Source: CALHVX01 sp964640725 (lineage in GTDB: Bacteria; Pseudomonadota; Gammaproteobacteria; Pseudomonadales; Azotimanducaceae). From it: 64,000 nucleotides of DNA. The position numbers and the translations under genes were made by a program. Positions within the stretch are counted from its first letter, which is position 1. The number at the start of each line of letters is the position of its first letter. Under the pieces are notes generated by a model. It was given only the letters and a program-made list of their open reading frames with translations. It made no database searches and was not told the origin of the DNA. Location: the NCBI GenBank assembly GCA_964640725.1, contig CAZXIJ010000023.1, positions 1-64,000 of the forward strand. Reading direction: 5' to 3'. Of the stretch, positions 1-7,601 are shown piece after piece.

Positions 1-181
1 GTCAGCAATATCCCACACACCGCCCGTCTTCTCTTCTCTCCCTCTTCCCATCTTCCGCCCCCTAACTCAGCTTCCTCCCACCCTACGTGTCTACTTCTTC
101 CCATTCAATATCCCCCACACCCTCGATAACCTCCCGTAACACCACGCCTTTCCCTTCCTCCTTACCTCACGGCAGAGTGCT
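1..181. other. Pyrimidine-rich window edge, no gene seen
   Basis: This stretch is dominated by C and T on the given strand and looks unlike everything else in the window. It has no convincing reading frame; the short open frame that crosses it looks like a chance frame. It lies just upstream of the integron-type integrase, where an attI site and the first cassettes would be expected, but I find no clear core site (GTTRRRY) or paired attC arms. It could also be poor sequence at a contig end. No function can be given. Confidence 0.5.
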
Positions 182-1240
182 ATACCGCCCGACGCTACAA
201 AATCCCGCCCACCCCGTCTCCTCGATCAGCTCCGCGAAGCGATCCGGGTCCGGCGGTACTCAATCCGTACCGAGCAGGCCTACCTTTACTGGGCGCGCCG
301 CTTCATTCGCTTTCATAACCTGCTGCATCCCAAGCACCTTGGCGCCGAAGACGTTGCCCGCTTTCTGACCTGGCTCGCTGTCGATCAGCAGGTCGCTGCC
401 TCCACGCAGAACCAGGCGCTCAACGCCTTGGTGTTCCTGTACCGCTATGTCCTGCAGCAACCCCTTGAGATGAAGAACACGGGCGTGCGCGCCAAGCGCC
501 CCATGAATCTGCCCACGGTGCTGACCGAAAATGAGGTGGAACAGGTCCTCGCGCAGCTCGCCTGGGAGCCGTGGCTCATGGTCGCGCTCATGTACGGCTC
601 TGGCCTGCGCCTGATGGAATGCGTGCGCTTGCGGGTGAAGGACCTGGATTTTTCCTATATCGCAGTGACCGTGCGCGCGGGCAAGGGTGGCAAAGATCGT
701 GTTGTGACCTTGGCCGAAGAGCTGGTGGAACCGCTTCGCCGGCACCTTGCGGCCGTACAGGCGCAGTTTGAGCGAGACCAGGCTGCCGGCGTTGCCGGTG
801 TCTGGATGCCCCCGGCCCTGGCGCGCAAGTACCCCTTCGCAGCGCAGCAGTGGAAGTGGCAGTACGTTTTTCCGGCCCGGCGCCTCAGTATTGACCCGCG
901 CAGCGGTCTTGAACGCCGTCATCACTTCAACGAAAAGACGCTCCAGAAGATTGTCGCCCGAGCGGTCAAGGCGTCCGGCATCAGTAAGCGGGCCAGCTGT
1001 CACACCTTTCGCCACTGCTTCGCGACCCATCTGCTCGCGTCCGGGGCTGACATTCGCACGGTTCAGGATCAGCTCGGGCACAGCGATGTGCGCACCACGC
1101 AGCTTTACACGCACTTGCTCGGGCGGGGCGGGCAGGCGGTGCCCAGTCCCTTTGGCCGCTTGCGTTTGCAGCCGCCGAATAAAGAAGCCGCGCCGCCCTC
1201 AACAGGCAGCGCAGCGGGCTCAACACTTGACGAGCCGTAA
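182..1240 (+). CDS. intI: Integron-type tyrosine recombinase (IntI), start codon not recognisable
   Basis: Site-specific tyrosine recombinase of the integron integrase family, which moves gene cassettes between attI and attC sites. The frame is open from 140 to 1240. IntI-like sequence starts near 206 (PRLLDQLREAIR), followed by the SAM-like domain (YSIRTEQAYLYWARRF). Catalytic residues are visible, numbered from 182: R143 in GSGLRLME, H274 and R277 in HTFRH, H300 in GHSDVRTT and Y309 in QLYTH. The segment before the HxxR box (ALARKYP to DPRSGLERRHH) is the extra region that separates integron integrases from XerC/D. No ATG, GTG or TTG lies in frame between 140 and 427; an ATA at 182 sits where the start is expected, so the start is either mutated or non-canonical. 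The next usable codon, TTG at 428, would remove the N-terminal domain. Cassettes would lie left of the window. Confidence 0.85.
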   Translation: MPPDATKSRPPRLLDQLREAIRVRRYSIRTEQAYLYWARRFIRFHNLLHPKHLGAEDVARFLTWLAVDQQVAASTQNQALNALVFLYRYVLQQPLEMKNTGVRAKRPMNLPTVLTENEVEQVLAQLAWEPWLMVALMYGSGLRLMECVRLRVKDLDFSYIAVTVRAGKGGKDRVVTLAEELVEPLRRHLAAVQAQFERDQAAGVAGVWMPPALARKYPFAAQQWKWQYVFPARRLSIDPRSGLERRHHFNEKTLQKIVARAVKASGISKRASCHTFRHCFATHLLASGADIRTVQDQLGHSDVRTTQLYTHLLGRGGQAVPSPFGRLRLQPPNKEAAPPSTGSAAGSTLDEP

Positions 1241-1264
1241 CTGTGACAATGGAAGTCCGTTTTT

Positions 1265-1285
1265 GCGGGCCGAGCATTGGCCCGC
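1265..1285 (+). terminator. Hairpin downstream of intI, weak terminator candidate
   Basis: GCGGGCC and GGCCCGC form a perfect 7-base stem around a 7-base loop, 24 bases after the integrase stop codon. There is no T-run after the stem on the plus strand; the T-run lies before it. It may be an mRNA 3' end structure rather than a true intrinsic terminator. Confidence 0.35.
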
Positions 1286-1403
1286 GAATCAGCCATCAAG
1301 GTAGCAGCGCAGCGGTAGAATCCTTAGCGCCGTCTTGTCACAGAAACGTTGAGGGGATGCGAGGCTTGCTGCCTCGATGTAAGCCGGTCATCTCGCGAGT
1401 CGC

Positions 1404-1427
1404 CGACCGTCAGCGATTTGACGGTCG
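1404..1427 (-). terminator. Hairpin downstream of the PEP-CTERM gene
   Basis: A 9-base stem (CGACCGTCA pairing with TGACGGTCG) with a 6-base loop lies 15 bases after the end of the minus-strand PEP-CTERM gene. No U-tract follows it, so it could stabilise or end the transcript only weakly. The position between two convergent genes suits a 3' end element. Confidence 0.35.
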
Positions 1428-1441
1428 AGCTTATGGATGGA

Positions 1442-2188
1442 TCAGGCAGAAACGGTCAGCGGCTCGATGCCGCGCGCCGCGTCGCTCGCGGTCTTTTGCT
1501 CCGCGCGCATGGCCTGAAAGCTGCCGTGGCGCCGGCGCAGGATCACGAAGCCCACCAGGCCAAGGCCCAGCAGGAACAGGGTGCCCGGCTCCGATACGGT
1601 GGCGTGCTGCCCAAAGCTCTCACCGGTCAGGTTCGAGAACGCTTCGCCGTTGTAGCTGTAGCGCACCGTCGTCTCGCCGGCGCAGCAGCCCTCAAAGCCG
1701 ATCCAGGTCAGCGCGTAGGCGCCCGGGTCCAGGTCAAACTCGCTGATGAACACATCCGAGTCGTTCCAGTCGCGGTTCCACCACAGGTCGCCGCTGGCCA
1801 GATCCGTCAACAGCTGTTCGCCGCTGCTCAGGTCCGTCAGGATCACGCCGCCGCCCCGGCCCCAGTCAACGCCGGCCTGGAAGCGATAGTTGCCGCCGTC
1901 GACCAGGTTGAACTGGGTGCTGACCAGCAGCGAGTAGTTGCGCTGGAACACGCCACAGGTCTGGCGCGGGCCGACGCGAACAAAACCGTCGACAGAGCCG
2001 GTGCAGACCAGATCGCCCAACTCGTGGGCGTTGACGAGGGACTCAGCCGTCTCGGTTCCGTCGACCCGGTAGTCCGTGTGGGTAATGCTGTAATCAAAGG
2101 TAATGGGACCGGCCTGGGCGCTTGCTGCAACGGCCAGGCCAACCAGCGCGCCCGCAAGGGACGTCAGGGACTTCTTGAAAATATTCAT
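1442..2188 (-). CDS. PEP-CTERM sorting domain protein
   Basis: Exported protein of 248 aa. Residues 1-26 are a classic Sec signal peptide (basic NIFKK, hydrophobic core, AQA cleavage site). The middle is a jelly-roll-like extracellular region rich in Gly, Asp and aromatic residues. Near residue 198 comes the sorting signal: VSEPGTLFLLGLG, a hydrophobic helix and the basic cluster ILRRRH. Such proteins are processed by an exosortase and usually anchored or released with exopolysaccharide. Two oddities: the motif reads SEP instead of PEP, and about 27 residues follow the Arg cluster, where these proteins normally end. No exosortase is in the window. The ATG start is fixed by the signal peptide. 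The specific role is unknown. Confidence 0.85.
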   Translation of the reverse strand: MNIFKKSLTSLAGALVGLAVAASAQAGPITFDYSITHTDYRVDGTETAESLVNAHELGDLVCTGSVDGFVRVGPRQTCGVFQRNYSLLVSTQFNLVDGGNYRFQAGVDWGRGGGVILTDLSSGEQLLTDLASGDLWWNRDWNDSDVFISEFDLDPGAYALTWIGFEGCCAGETTVRYSYNGEAFSNLTGESFGQHATVSEPGTLFLLGLGLVGFVILRRRHGSFQAMRAEQKTASDAARGIEPLTVSA

Positions 2189-2215
2189 GGGTCATCAACC
2201 ACGACTGCTCACTGT

Positions 2216-2229
2216 GGATGCGCGCATCC
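2216..2229. promoter_or_regulatory. 14-base perfect palindrome upstream of the PEP-CTERM gene
   Basis: GGATGCGCGCATCC is its own reverse complement and lies 28 bases before the PEP-CTERM start codon, next to a sigma-54-like element at 2233-2247. It could be an operator or a 5' UTR hairpin. No known regulator is recognised. Confidence 0.35.
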
Positions 2230-2232
2230 TAC

Positions 2233-2247
2233 GCAAAGGCAGCGCCC
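2233..2247 (-). promoter_or_regulatory. Candidate sigma-54 (-24/-12) promoter of the PEP-CTERM gene
   Basis: Read on the minus strand, the element has GG, ten bases, then GC (GGCGCTGCCTTTGC), which are the invariant dinucleotides of sigma-54 promoters. The -24 box matches TGGCAC only partly. Predicted transcription would begin near 2221, about 30 bases before the start codon. PEP-CTERM genes are often controlled by the sigma-54 activator pair PrsK/PrsR, which makes the match plausible but unproven. Confidence 0.3.
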
Positions 2248-2359
2248 AGAGATCAGTGCTGGTGGCCTGATTTACAACCCGTTTGCAAGATCTGGGCGGC
2301 AAGTCTCACGGTCCGCGCCGGCATCTTGACGGCCGCTCACAATTTCGGCGCCGCGAGCC

Positions 2360-4042
2360 CTAGAACGCGTCGGTCACGGCCCCGTGGCTGGCCGTCGAAA
2401 CCAGTCTGGCGTACTTGGCGAGCGTGCCGCGCTCGGTGTACGGCGCCGGTGCGCGCCAGGCGGCTCTGCGGGCGGCGAGGGTGGCGTCGTCCACGTGCAG
2501 GTTCAGCGTGTTGGCGTCCGCGTCCACGGTGATTTCGTCGCCGTCTTCGATGAGCGCGATGGGGCCGCCGTCAAAAGCCTCCGGCGTCACGTGGCCGATC
2601 ACGAAGCCGTGGCTGCCGCCGCTGAAGCGCCCGTCGGTAATGAGCGCAACGTCCTGCGACAGGCCCCGGCCGTTGATCGCGCTGGTGGGGCTCAGCATCT
2701 CGCGCATGCCGGGCCCGCCGCGCGGGCCTTCGTAGCGCACGACCACCACGTCGCCCTTTTGCACGGTGCCGTCCATGATCGCGGCCATGGCCGCTTCTTC
2801 GCCGTGAAAGCAGCGCGCCTTGCCGGTAAAGGTCAGCCCTTCGTGCCCGGTGATTTTGGCCACGGCCCCTTCCGGTGCCAGGTTTCCGCGCAGGATCACC
2901 AGATGGCTGTCTTTCTTGATGGGGTTCGACAGCGGTCGGATGATTTTCTGGTCCGCCGGGTAGGGCGCCACGTCCGCCAGGTTCTCGGCCATGGTTTTGC
3001 CGGTCACGGTCAGGCAGTCGCCGTGCAGCAGGCCTTCGTCCAGCAGGGTCTTCATCAGCGGCTGGATGCCGCCGATCTGAATCAGCTCGCTCATGGCGTA
3101 CACGCCTGCCGGGCGCATATCGGCCAGCACCGGCACGCGCTTGCCGACCCGGGTGAAATCGTCCAGCGACAGCGGGATGTTGGCAGCGTGCGCAATCGCC
3201 AGCAGGTGCAGCACGGCGTTGGTCGAGCCTTCCAGCGCGATGCACAGCGTGATGGCGTTCTCGAAGGCTTCCAGGCTCAGCATGTCGCTGGGCTTCATGC
3301 CCCGATCGATCAGGTGGTAGACCGCGGCGCCGGCGTTGTAGCTGTCCTGGCGCTTGGCGTCGCTGATCGCGTCCTGCGCCGAGCTGTTCGGCAGCGACAG
3401 GCCGAGCGCTTCGATCGCGCTGGCCATGGTGTTGGCGGTGTACATGCCGCCGCAGGAGCCCGGCCCGGGAATCGCGGTGCTCTCGACCTCCTTCAGCTCC
3501 GCGGCGCTGATGCGCCCCGCGGCGTGCTGGCCCACGGCCTCGAACACGCTGACCACGTCCCGTCGTTCCTTGCCCGGCTGAATCGTGCCGCCGTAAACGA
3601 ACACCGCGGGCCGGTCGAGCCGCGCGATCGCCATGGCGCAGGCCGGCATGTTCTTGTCGCAGCCGCCAATGGCCACAAAGCCGTCAAAGCCCTGCGCGCC
3701 GACCACGGTCTCGATGGAGTCGGCAATCACTTCCCGGCTGACCAGGGAGTAGCGCATGCCGGGCGTGCCCATGCTGATGCCGTCGCTCACGGTAATGGTG
3801 TTGAACAGCACGCTCTTGCCGCCGGTCTCGTCGGCGCCCATGGCGGACGCCTCCGCCAGCGCATTGATGTGCATGTTGCAGGGGGTCACCATGCTCCAGG
3901 TGCTGGCGATGCCGATCTGCGGCTTGCCAAAGTCCGCCTCCGTAAAGCCGGTGGGGTAGAGCATGGCTCGGCTCGGAGCCTGCTCGACGCCGTCGACGAC
4001 GATGCTGGAGTAGGGGCGTTTACTGGTGTCTGTATCGCTCAT
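2360..4042 (-). CDS. ilvD: Dihydroxy-acid dehydratase
   Basis: Cytoplasmic enzyme that dehydrates 2,3-dihydroxy-isovalerate and 2,3-dihydroxy-3-methylvalerate to the 2-keto acids, the third step of valine and isoleucine synthesis. The 560 aa belong to the shorter IlvD class. Iron-sulfur ligands are visible as C55 (TPCNMH), C128 (GGCDKNMP) and C197 (GPGSCGGMYTANTM), with the C-terminal GRFSGGSHGFVIGH box. The gene starts 31 bases after argA on the same strand, so the two may share a transcript. With ilvE at 7602 it supplies two branched-chain steps in this part of the window. Confidence 0.96.
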   Translation of the reverse strand: MSDTDTSKRPYSSIVVDGVEQAPSRAMLYPTGFTEADFGKPQIGIASTWSMVTPCNMHINALAEASAMGADETGGKSVLFNTITVSDGISMGTPGMRYSLVSREVIADSIETVVGAQGFDGFVAIGGCDKNMPACAMAIARLDRPAVFVYGGTIQPGKERRDVVSVFEAVGQHAAGRISAAELKEVESTAIPGPGSCGGMYTANTMASAIEALGLSLPNSSAQDAISDAKRQDSYNAGAAVYHLIDRGMKPSDMLSLEAFENAITLCIALEGSTNAVLHLLAIAHAANIPLSLDDFTRVGKRVPVLADMRPAGVYAMSELIQIGGIQPLMKTLLDEGLLHGDCLTVTGKTMAENLADVAPYPADQKIIRPLSNPIKKDSHLVILRGNLAPEGAVAKITGHEGLTFTGKARCFHGEEAAMAAIMDGTVQKGDVVVVRYEGPRGGPGMREMLSPTSAINGRGLSQDVALITDGRFSGGSHGFVIGHVTPEAFDGGPIALIEDGDEITVDADANTLNLHVDDATLAARRAAWRAPAPYTERGTLAKYARLVSTASHGAVTDAF

Positions 4043-4073
4043 GAGTCGATCCTAGCGAGGCCGGCGCGCGGCG

Positions 4074-5378
4074 TCAGAGTTTTTTCGTCATCACCAGGCT
4101 GCCGCGCTGGTCGTTGTAGAGCGCCTGGCGGGGGGCGGGCAGCGCCTCCCGGCTCGCGGGGGCAAAGCCCCGGTCCGCAAACCAGTCCTGGGTTTGGGTG
4201 GTCAGCACGAACAGCGCCGTTGCCCCGCCCCGCGCCGCCTCCCGTTCGGCCCGCGCCAGCAACGCGCGTCCCAGCCCGTCCCGGTAGCTCGGGTGCACGG
4301 CGATGCAGGCCAGCTCGGCGCTCACGGTCTCGGCGTCCATGTCCCTATATAGGAACAGCGCGCAGCAGCCGATGACGATGCCGTCTACTTCCGCCACGTA
4401 AAAGTGCTCGATCTCCGCTTCCAGCCGGTCCCGGGACCGGCGCACCAGCACCCCGGCCCGTTCCAGGGGCCGGATCAGCGCCACGATGCCGGCGATGTCG
4501 TCCTGCTGCGCCTGGCGGATCGGGGTCGGGTCGTCCTCGCTGATCTGGGTGCCGTGGCCGCTGGCCGTGTACAGCTCCGTAAGCAGCGCGCCATCTTCTA
4601 TATAGGACACCAGGTGACCGCGCGGCACGCCGGCGCGCACCGCCTGCAGCAGAGCACTCGCGCGCTGGCTCGTCGGCGCCGGCAGGGCGGCGCGCTCCAG
4701 TGCCTGGGCCAGCGATGCCGGGTCCAGGGTGCTGGCCGGGGCGCCGTCCGGGCCCGGCAGCTGCCGGGCCTCGTCGAACACGATGAGCTTGTCGGCGCCG
4801 ATGGCCTGGGCGGTGGCTGCGGCCAGCTCGTCGCTCGCGAGGTTAAAGGTTTGCCCCGACGGCGAGTAGCCGAGCGGCGACATCAGCACGATGGCGCCGC
4901 TGTCGAGCAGGCCGTTGAGCCGCTCCTTGTGCACGCGCCGGACGGTGCCGGTGAACTGGTGATCGACCCCGTCCAGAATGCCCACGGGCTGCGCCACGAC
5001 CAGGTTGCCGCTGGCGACGGCGATGTCTGTGCCGTGCAGCGGTGTGTTCGGCAGCCCGCTGGAAAAGCGCGCCTCGAGCCGGGCCCGAAGCTCGCCGTGC
5101 ACCATCTGCAGGGTGGCCAGATCCTCGCTGCGGGTGATGCGGCGGGGTCGCTCGCCGACGCTGCTGCCCAGCGCCGCGTCGATCTGCGGCCGGGCCCCGT
5201 GCACGAGCACGAGCCGGGCCCCCAGCACCTGCACCAGGGCCAGGTCGTGAACTATGTTGACCAGGTTCCCGTGGCCGAGCGCTTCCCCCGGTAACAGCAC
5301 CACAAAGGTACGGCCCCGATGCGCCTGGATGTACGGCGTCGAGCTGCGGAACCACTGGGCGTAGGCGGTGCTGTCCAT
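4074..5378 (-). CDS. argA: N-acetylglutamate synthase
   Basis: First enzyme of arginine synthesis, acetylating glutamate with acetyl-CoA. The 434 aa match the classic two-domain ArgA. Residues 1-280 form an amino-acid-kinase fold (LLPGEALGHGNLVNIVHDLALVQ, VLVHGARPQID), which in this family is the arginine-sensing domain. The C-terminal 145 residues form a GNAT acetyltransferase (IAVHPSYRDGLGRALLARAE, then the FADRGFAP motif). It is divergent from the GspE-like gene across a 204-base spacer. I see no clear ArgR box there, so feedback inhibition by arginine through the kinase-like domain is the likeliest control. Confidence 0.95.
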   Translation of the reverse strand: MDSTAYAQWFRSSTPYIQAHRGRTFVVLLPGEALGHGNLVNIVHDLALVQVLGARLVLVHGARPQIDAALGSSVGERPRRITRSEDLATLQMVHGELRARLEARFSSGLPNTPLHGTDIAVASGNLVVAQPVGILDGVDHQFTGTVRRVHKERLNGLLDSGAIVLMSPLGYSPSGQTFNLASDELAAATAQAIGADKLIVFDEARQLPGPDGAPASTLDPASLAQALERAALPAPTSQRASALLQAVRAGVPRGHLVSYIEDGALLTELYTASGHGTQISEDDPTPIRQAQQDDIAGIVALIRPLERAGVLVRRSRDRLEAEIEHFYVAEVDGIVIGCCALFLYRDMDAETVSAELACIAVHPSYRDGLGRALLARAEREAARGGATALFVLTTQTQDWFADRGFAPASREALPAPRQALYNDQRGSLVMTKKL

Positions 5379-5429
5379 GGGGCGGGGCGGCGCGCTCGGT
5401 GCGCGGTCTGTGAGCGGAAACGGGGGCGC

Positions 5430-5435
5430 ATTCTA
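5430..5435 (-). promoter_or_regulatory. Candidate -10 box for argA
   Basis: On the minus strand TAGAAT (one mismatch to TATAAT) lies 52 bases before the argA start. No good -35 box is seen at the usual spacing, so this is a weak call. The rest of the 5379-5582 spacer shows no gene. Confidence 0.3.
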
Positions 5436-5582
5436 CACAGCGCGCGGGCGTCGCGGCGATGAGACCCAATTCACGACTTCACGGCCTTGCGCCGTGCGCT
5501 CCCGGCAATTGCAGCGGTGGCTGGTTGCAAAGGATCAGGGGCTGCCGTTAACTCGTTTTGACGGTACGGACCAGGGATTTTC

Positions 5583-7544
5583 GTGGCCACGGTAACCGGC
5601 GGCAATCCGCCCGCTGACCCAGACAAATCAACGACTTCCGACGCTGCCGAGGGCGCCGCCCGGGGCGCCGCCTCGGGCGAGGCTGGCGCTGCGCCTAAGG
5701 CTGCGGAGCGCGCCGGCCCCAGCCCGGGTGCCGCCGGCAGTGCGGCCCCCGGCACGGTCACGCGCGCCAACTTTGGCGTGTCCGAAGAACGCCTCATCGA
5801 CCTGCCCGGCCTGCTCGACGAACTGGTCGGCAGCGGCTACATCAGCCAGCGCCAGGCCGAAGACATCCTGATCTCGCCGCGCACCAAGCGCGAGCTGCAG
5901 CAGCACCCGATCGAGATCGTGGCCGCCCGGGAGTACGAGAACCGCAATAAGCCCGGCCACCCGCTGGATCTCGAAACCCTGACCCAGTGGCTGTGCGAGC
6001 AGGCGCGGCAGCCCTATCACCGCATCGACCCGCTCAAGATCAATGTCAACCTCGTCACCGAGGTCATGAGCTACGCCTTCGCGCAGCGCCACAACATCCT
6101 GGCGCTGGAGGTCAGCGACGACGAGGTGCTGATCACCAGCTCCCAGCCGTTCATGCACCAGTGGGAGTCGATGCTGACGCAAACGCTGCGCGGCCGGCGC
6201 ATTCGCCGGGTGGTCAGCAACCCCGAAGACATCAGCCGCTACGCGCTGGAGTTCTACACCATGGCCCGCAGCGTGGCCAAGGCGGAGGAGTCCGGGCTCG
6301 AGGTCAGCGGTGTCGCCAACTTCGAGCAAATGCTCGAGCTCGGCGCGCTCAAGTCACCGGAGGCGAACGACGCGCACGTCGTCAACATCGTCGACTGGCT
6401 GCTGCAGTACGCCTTTCAACAGCGTGCCAGCGATATTCACATCGAGCCGCGGCGCGAGAAGGGCCTGATCCGCTTCCGCATCGACGGCATTCTGCACCAC
6501 GTGTACGAGCTGCCCACGGCGGTCAACGCCGCGGTCACCAGCCGCCTGAAGATTCTGGGCCGCATGGACGTGGCCGAAAAGCGTCGCCCCCAGGACGGCC
6601 GGGTCAAAACCAAGAGCCCGGACGGCGACGAGATCGAGCTGCGCCTGTCCACCCTGCCCACCGCCTTTGGCGAGAAAATGGTGATGCGGATCTTCGACCC
6701 GGACGTGCTGCTGCGCAGCTTTACGGAGCTGGGCCTTGCGGGCGATGACTTTGCCCGCTGGAACGCCATGACCGGCGCCCCCAATGGCATCGTGCTGGTC
6801 ACGGGCCCCACCGGTTCCGGCAAGACCACCACCCTGTACTCGACGCTCAAGCAGCTCGCCACCAGCGAGGTCAATGTCTGCACCATCGAAGACCCCATCG
6901 AGATGGTGGAGCCGGCCTTCAACCAGATGCAGGTGCAGAGCAATATCGACGTGACCTTCGCCTCCGGCGTGCGGGCGCTCCTGCGCCAGGATCCGGACAT
7001 CATCATGGTCGGCGAGATCCGCGATCTCGAAACGGCCGAGATGGCGATCCAGGCAGCCCTGACCGGGCACCTGGTGATTTCCACGCTGCACACCAACGAC
7101 GCGCCGACGGCGGTTACTCGTCTGCTTGACCTGGGCGTGCCCGCTTACATGATCAAGGCCACGGTGCTGGGCGTCATGGCGCAGCGCCTGGTGCGTACCC
7201 TGTGCCCGCACTGCAAGGCCGAAGAGGCGGTAGACGAAGAGGCCTGGAACCTGCTCATGCACCCCTTCCGCGCCAAGCCCCCGAGCCACATCTACAGCGC
7301 CACCGGCTGCCTGGAGTGCCGCGACACCGGCTACCTGGGGCGCATGGGGATATACGAGCTGCTGCCCCTGTCAGATCAGCTCAAGCCCCTCATTCGCGCC
7401 GATCTCGATGTTGACGAGGTGCGCCGGACGGCCATGAAAGACGGCATGCGCACCCTGCGCCTGGCCGGCGCCCGCAAGGTCGGCAGCGGCCTGACCACCA
7501 TCAGCGAGGTGCTGCGCGTCTCCCCCAGCGTCGACAGCGCCTGA
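5583..7544 (+). CDS. GspE/PilB-family secretion ATPase, solitary
   Basis: Hexameric secretion ATPase of the type II secretion / type IV pilus assembly class, 653 aa. The first 60 residues are a low-complexity Ala/Gly/Pro-rich tail. An N-terminal regulatory domain follows (residues 70-225), then the N2 domain (ASDIHIEPRREKGLIRFRIDG), Walker A (GPTGSGKTTTL), the Asp box (TIEDPIE), Walker B (RQDPDIIMVGEIRD) and the His box (LTGHLVISTLHTND). Near the C-terminus two CxxC pairs (CPHC and CLEC) form the zinc-binding element typical of GspE. No gspF/pilC, pseudopilin or secretin gene is nearby, so its machine is unknown. GTG at 5583 was chosen as the start; an AGGGA lies just upstream. Confidence 0.88.
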   Translation: MATVTGGNPPADPDKSTTSDAAEGAARGAASGEAGAAPKAAERAGPSPGAAGSAAPGTVTRANFGVSEERLIDLPGLLDELVGSGYISQRQAEDILISPRTKRELQQHPIEIVAAREYENRNKPGHPLDLETLTQWLCEQARQPYHRIDPLKINVNLVTEVMSYAFAQRHNILALEVSDDEVLITSSQPFMHQWESMLTQTLRGRRIRRVVSNPEDISRYALEFYTMARSVAKAEESGLEVSGVANFEQMLELGALKSPEANDAHVVNIVDWLLQYAFQQRASDIHIEPRREKGLIRFRIDGILHHVYELPTAVNAAVTSRLKILGRMDVAEKRRPQDGRVKTKSPDGDEIELRLSTLPTAFGEKMVMRIFDPDVLLRSFTELGLAGDDFARWNAMTGAPNGIVLVTGPTGSGKTTTLYSTLKQLATSEVNVCTIEDPIEMVEPAFNQMQVQSNIDVTFASGVRALLRQDPDIIMVGEIRDLETAEMAIQAALTGHLVISTLHTNDAPTAVTRLLDLGVPAYMIKATVLGVMAQRLVRTLCPHCKAEEAVDEEAWNLLMHPFRAKPPSHIYSATGCLECRDTGYLGRMGIYELLPLSDQLKPLIRADLDVDEVRRTAMKDGMRTLRLAGARKVGSGLTTISEVLRVSPSVDSA

Positions 7545-7601
7545 CGCCGAGCCCCGTTTTCAGGGACAATAGCGCTCCGATTGTTCCGCGAGCTTTGACC
7601 G

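Noticed and set aside
1..368. Short plus-strand frame at 87-368
   Set aside because: Ser/Pro/Thr-rich chance frame produced by the pyrimidine bias; the integrase frame overlaps it and is clearly real.
1241..1441. Possible attC sites around the two hairpins
   Set aside because: The stems are too short, lack GTTRRRY/RYYYAAC core pairs, and the location downstream of intI is the wrong side for cassettes.
2384..4375. 663 aa plus-strand open frame over ilvD
   Set aside because: Antisense to ilvD and part of argA; composition is the His/Arg/Gln/Val-rich pattern of reverse frames in GC-rich genes and no family is recognised.
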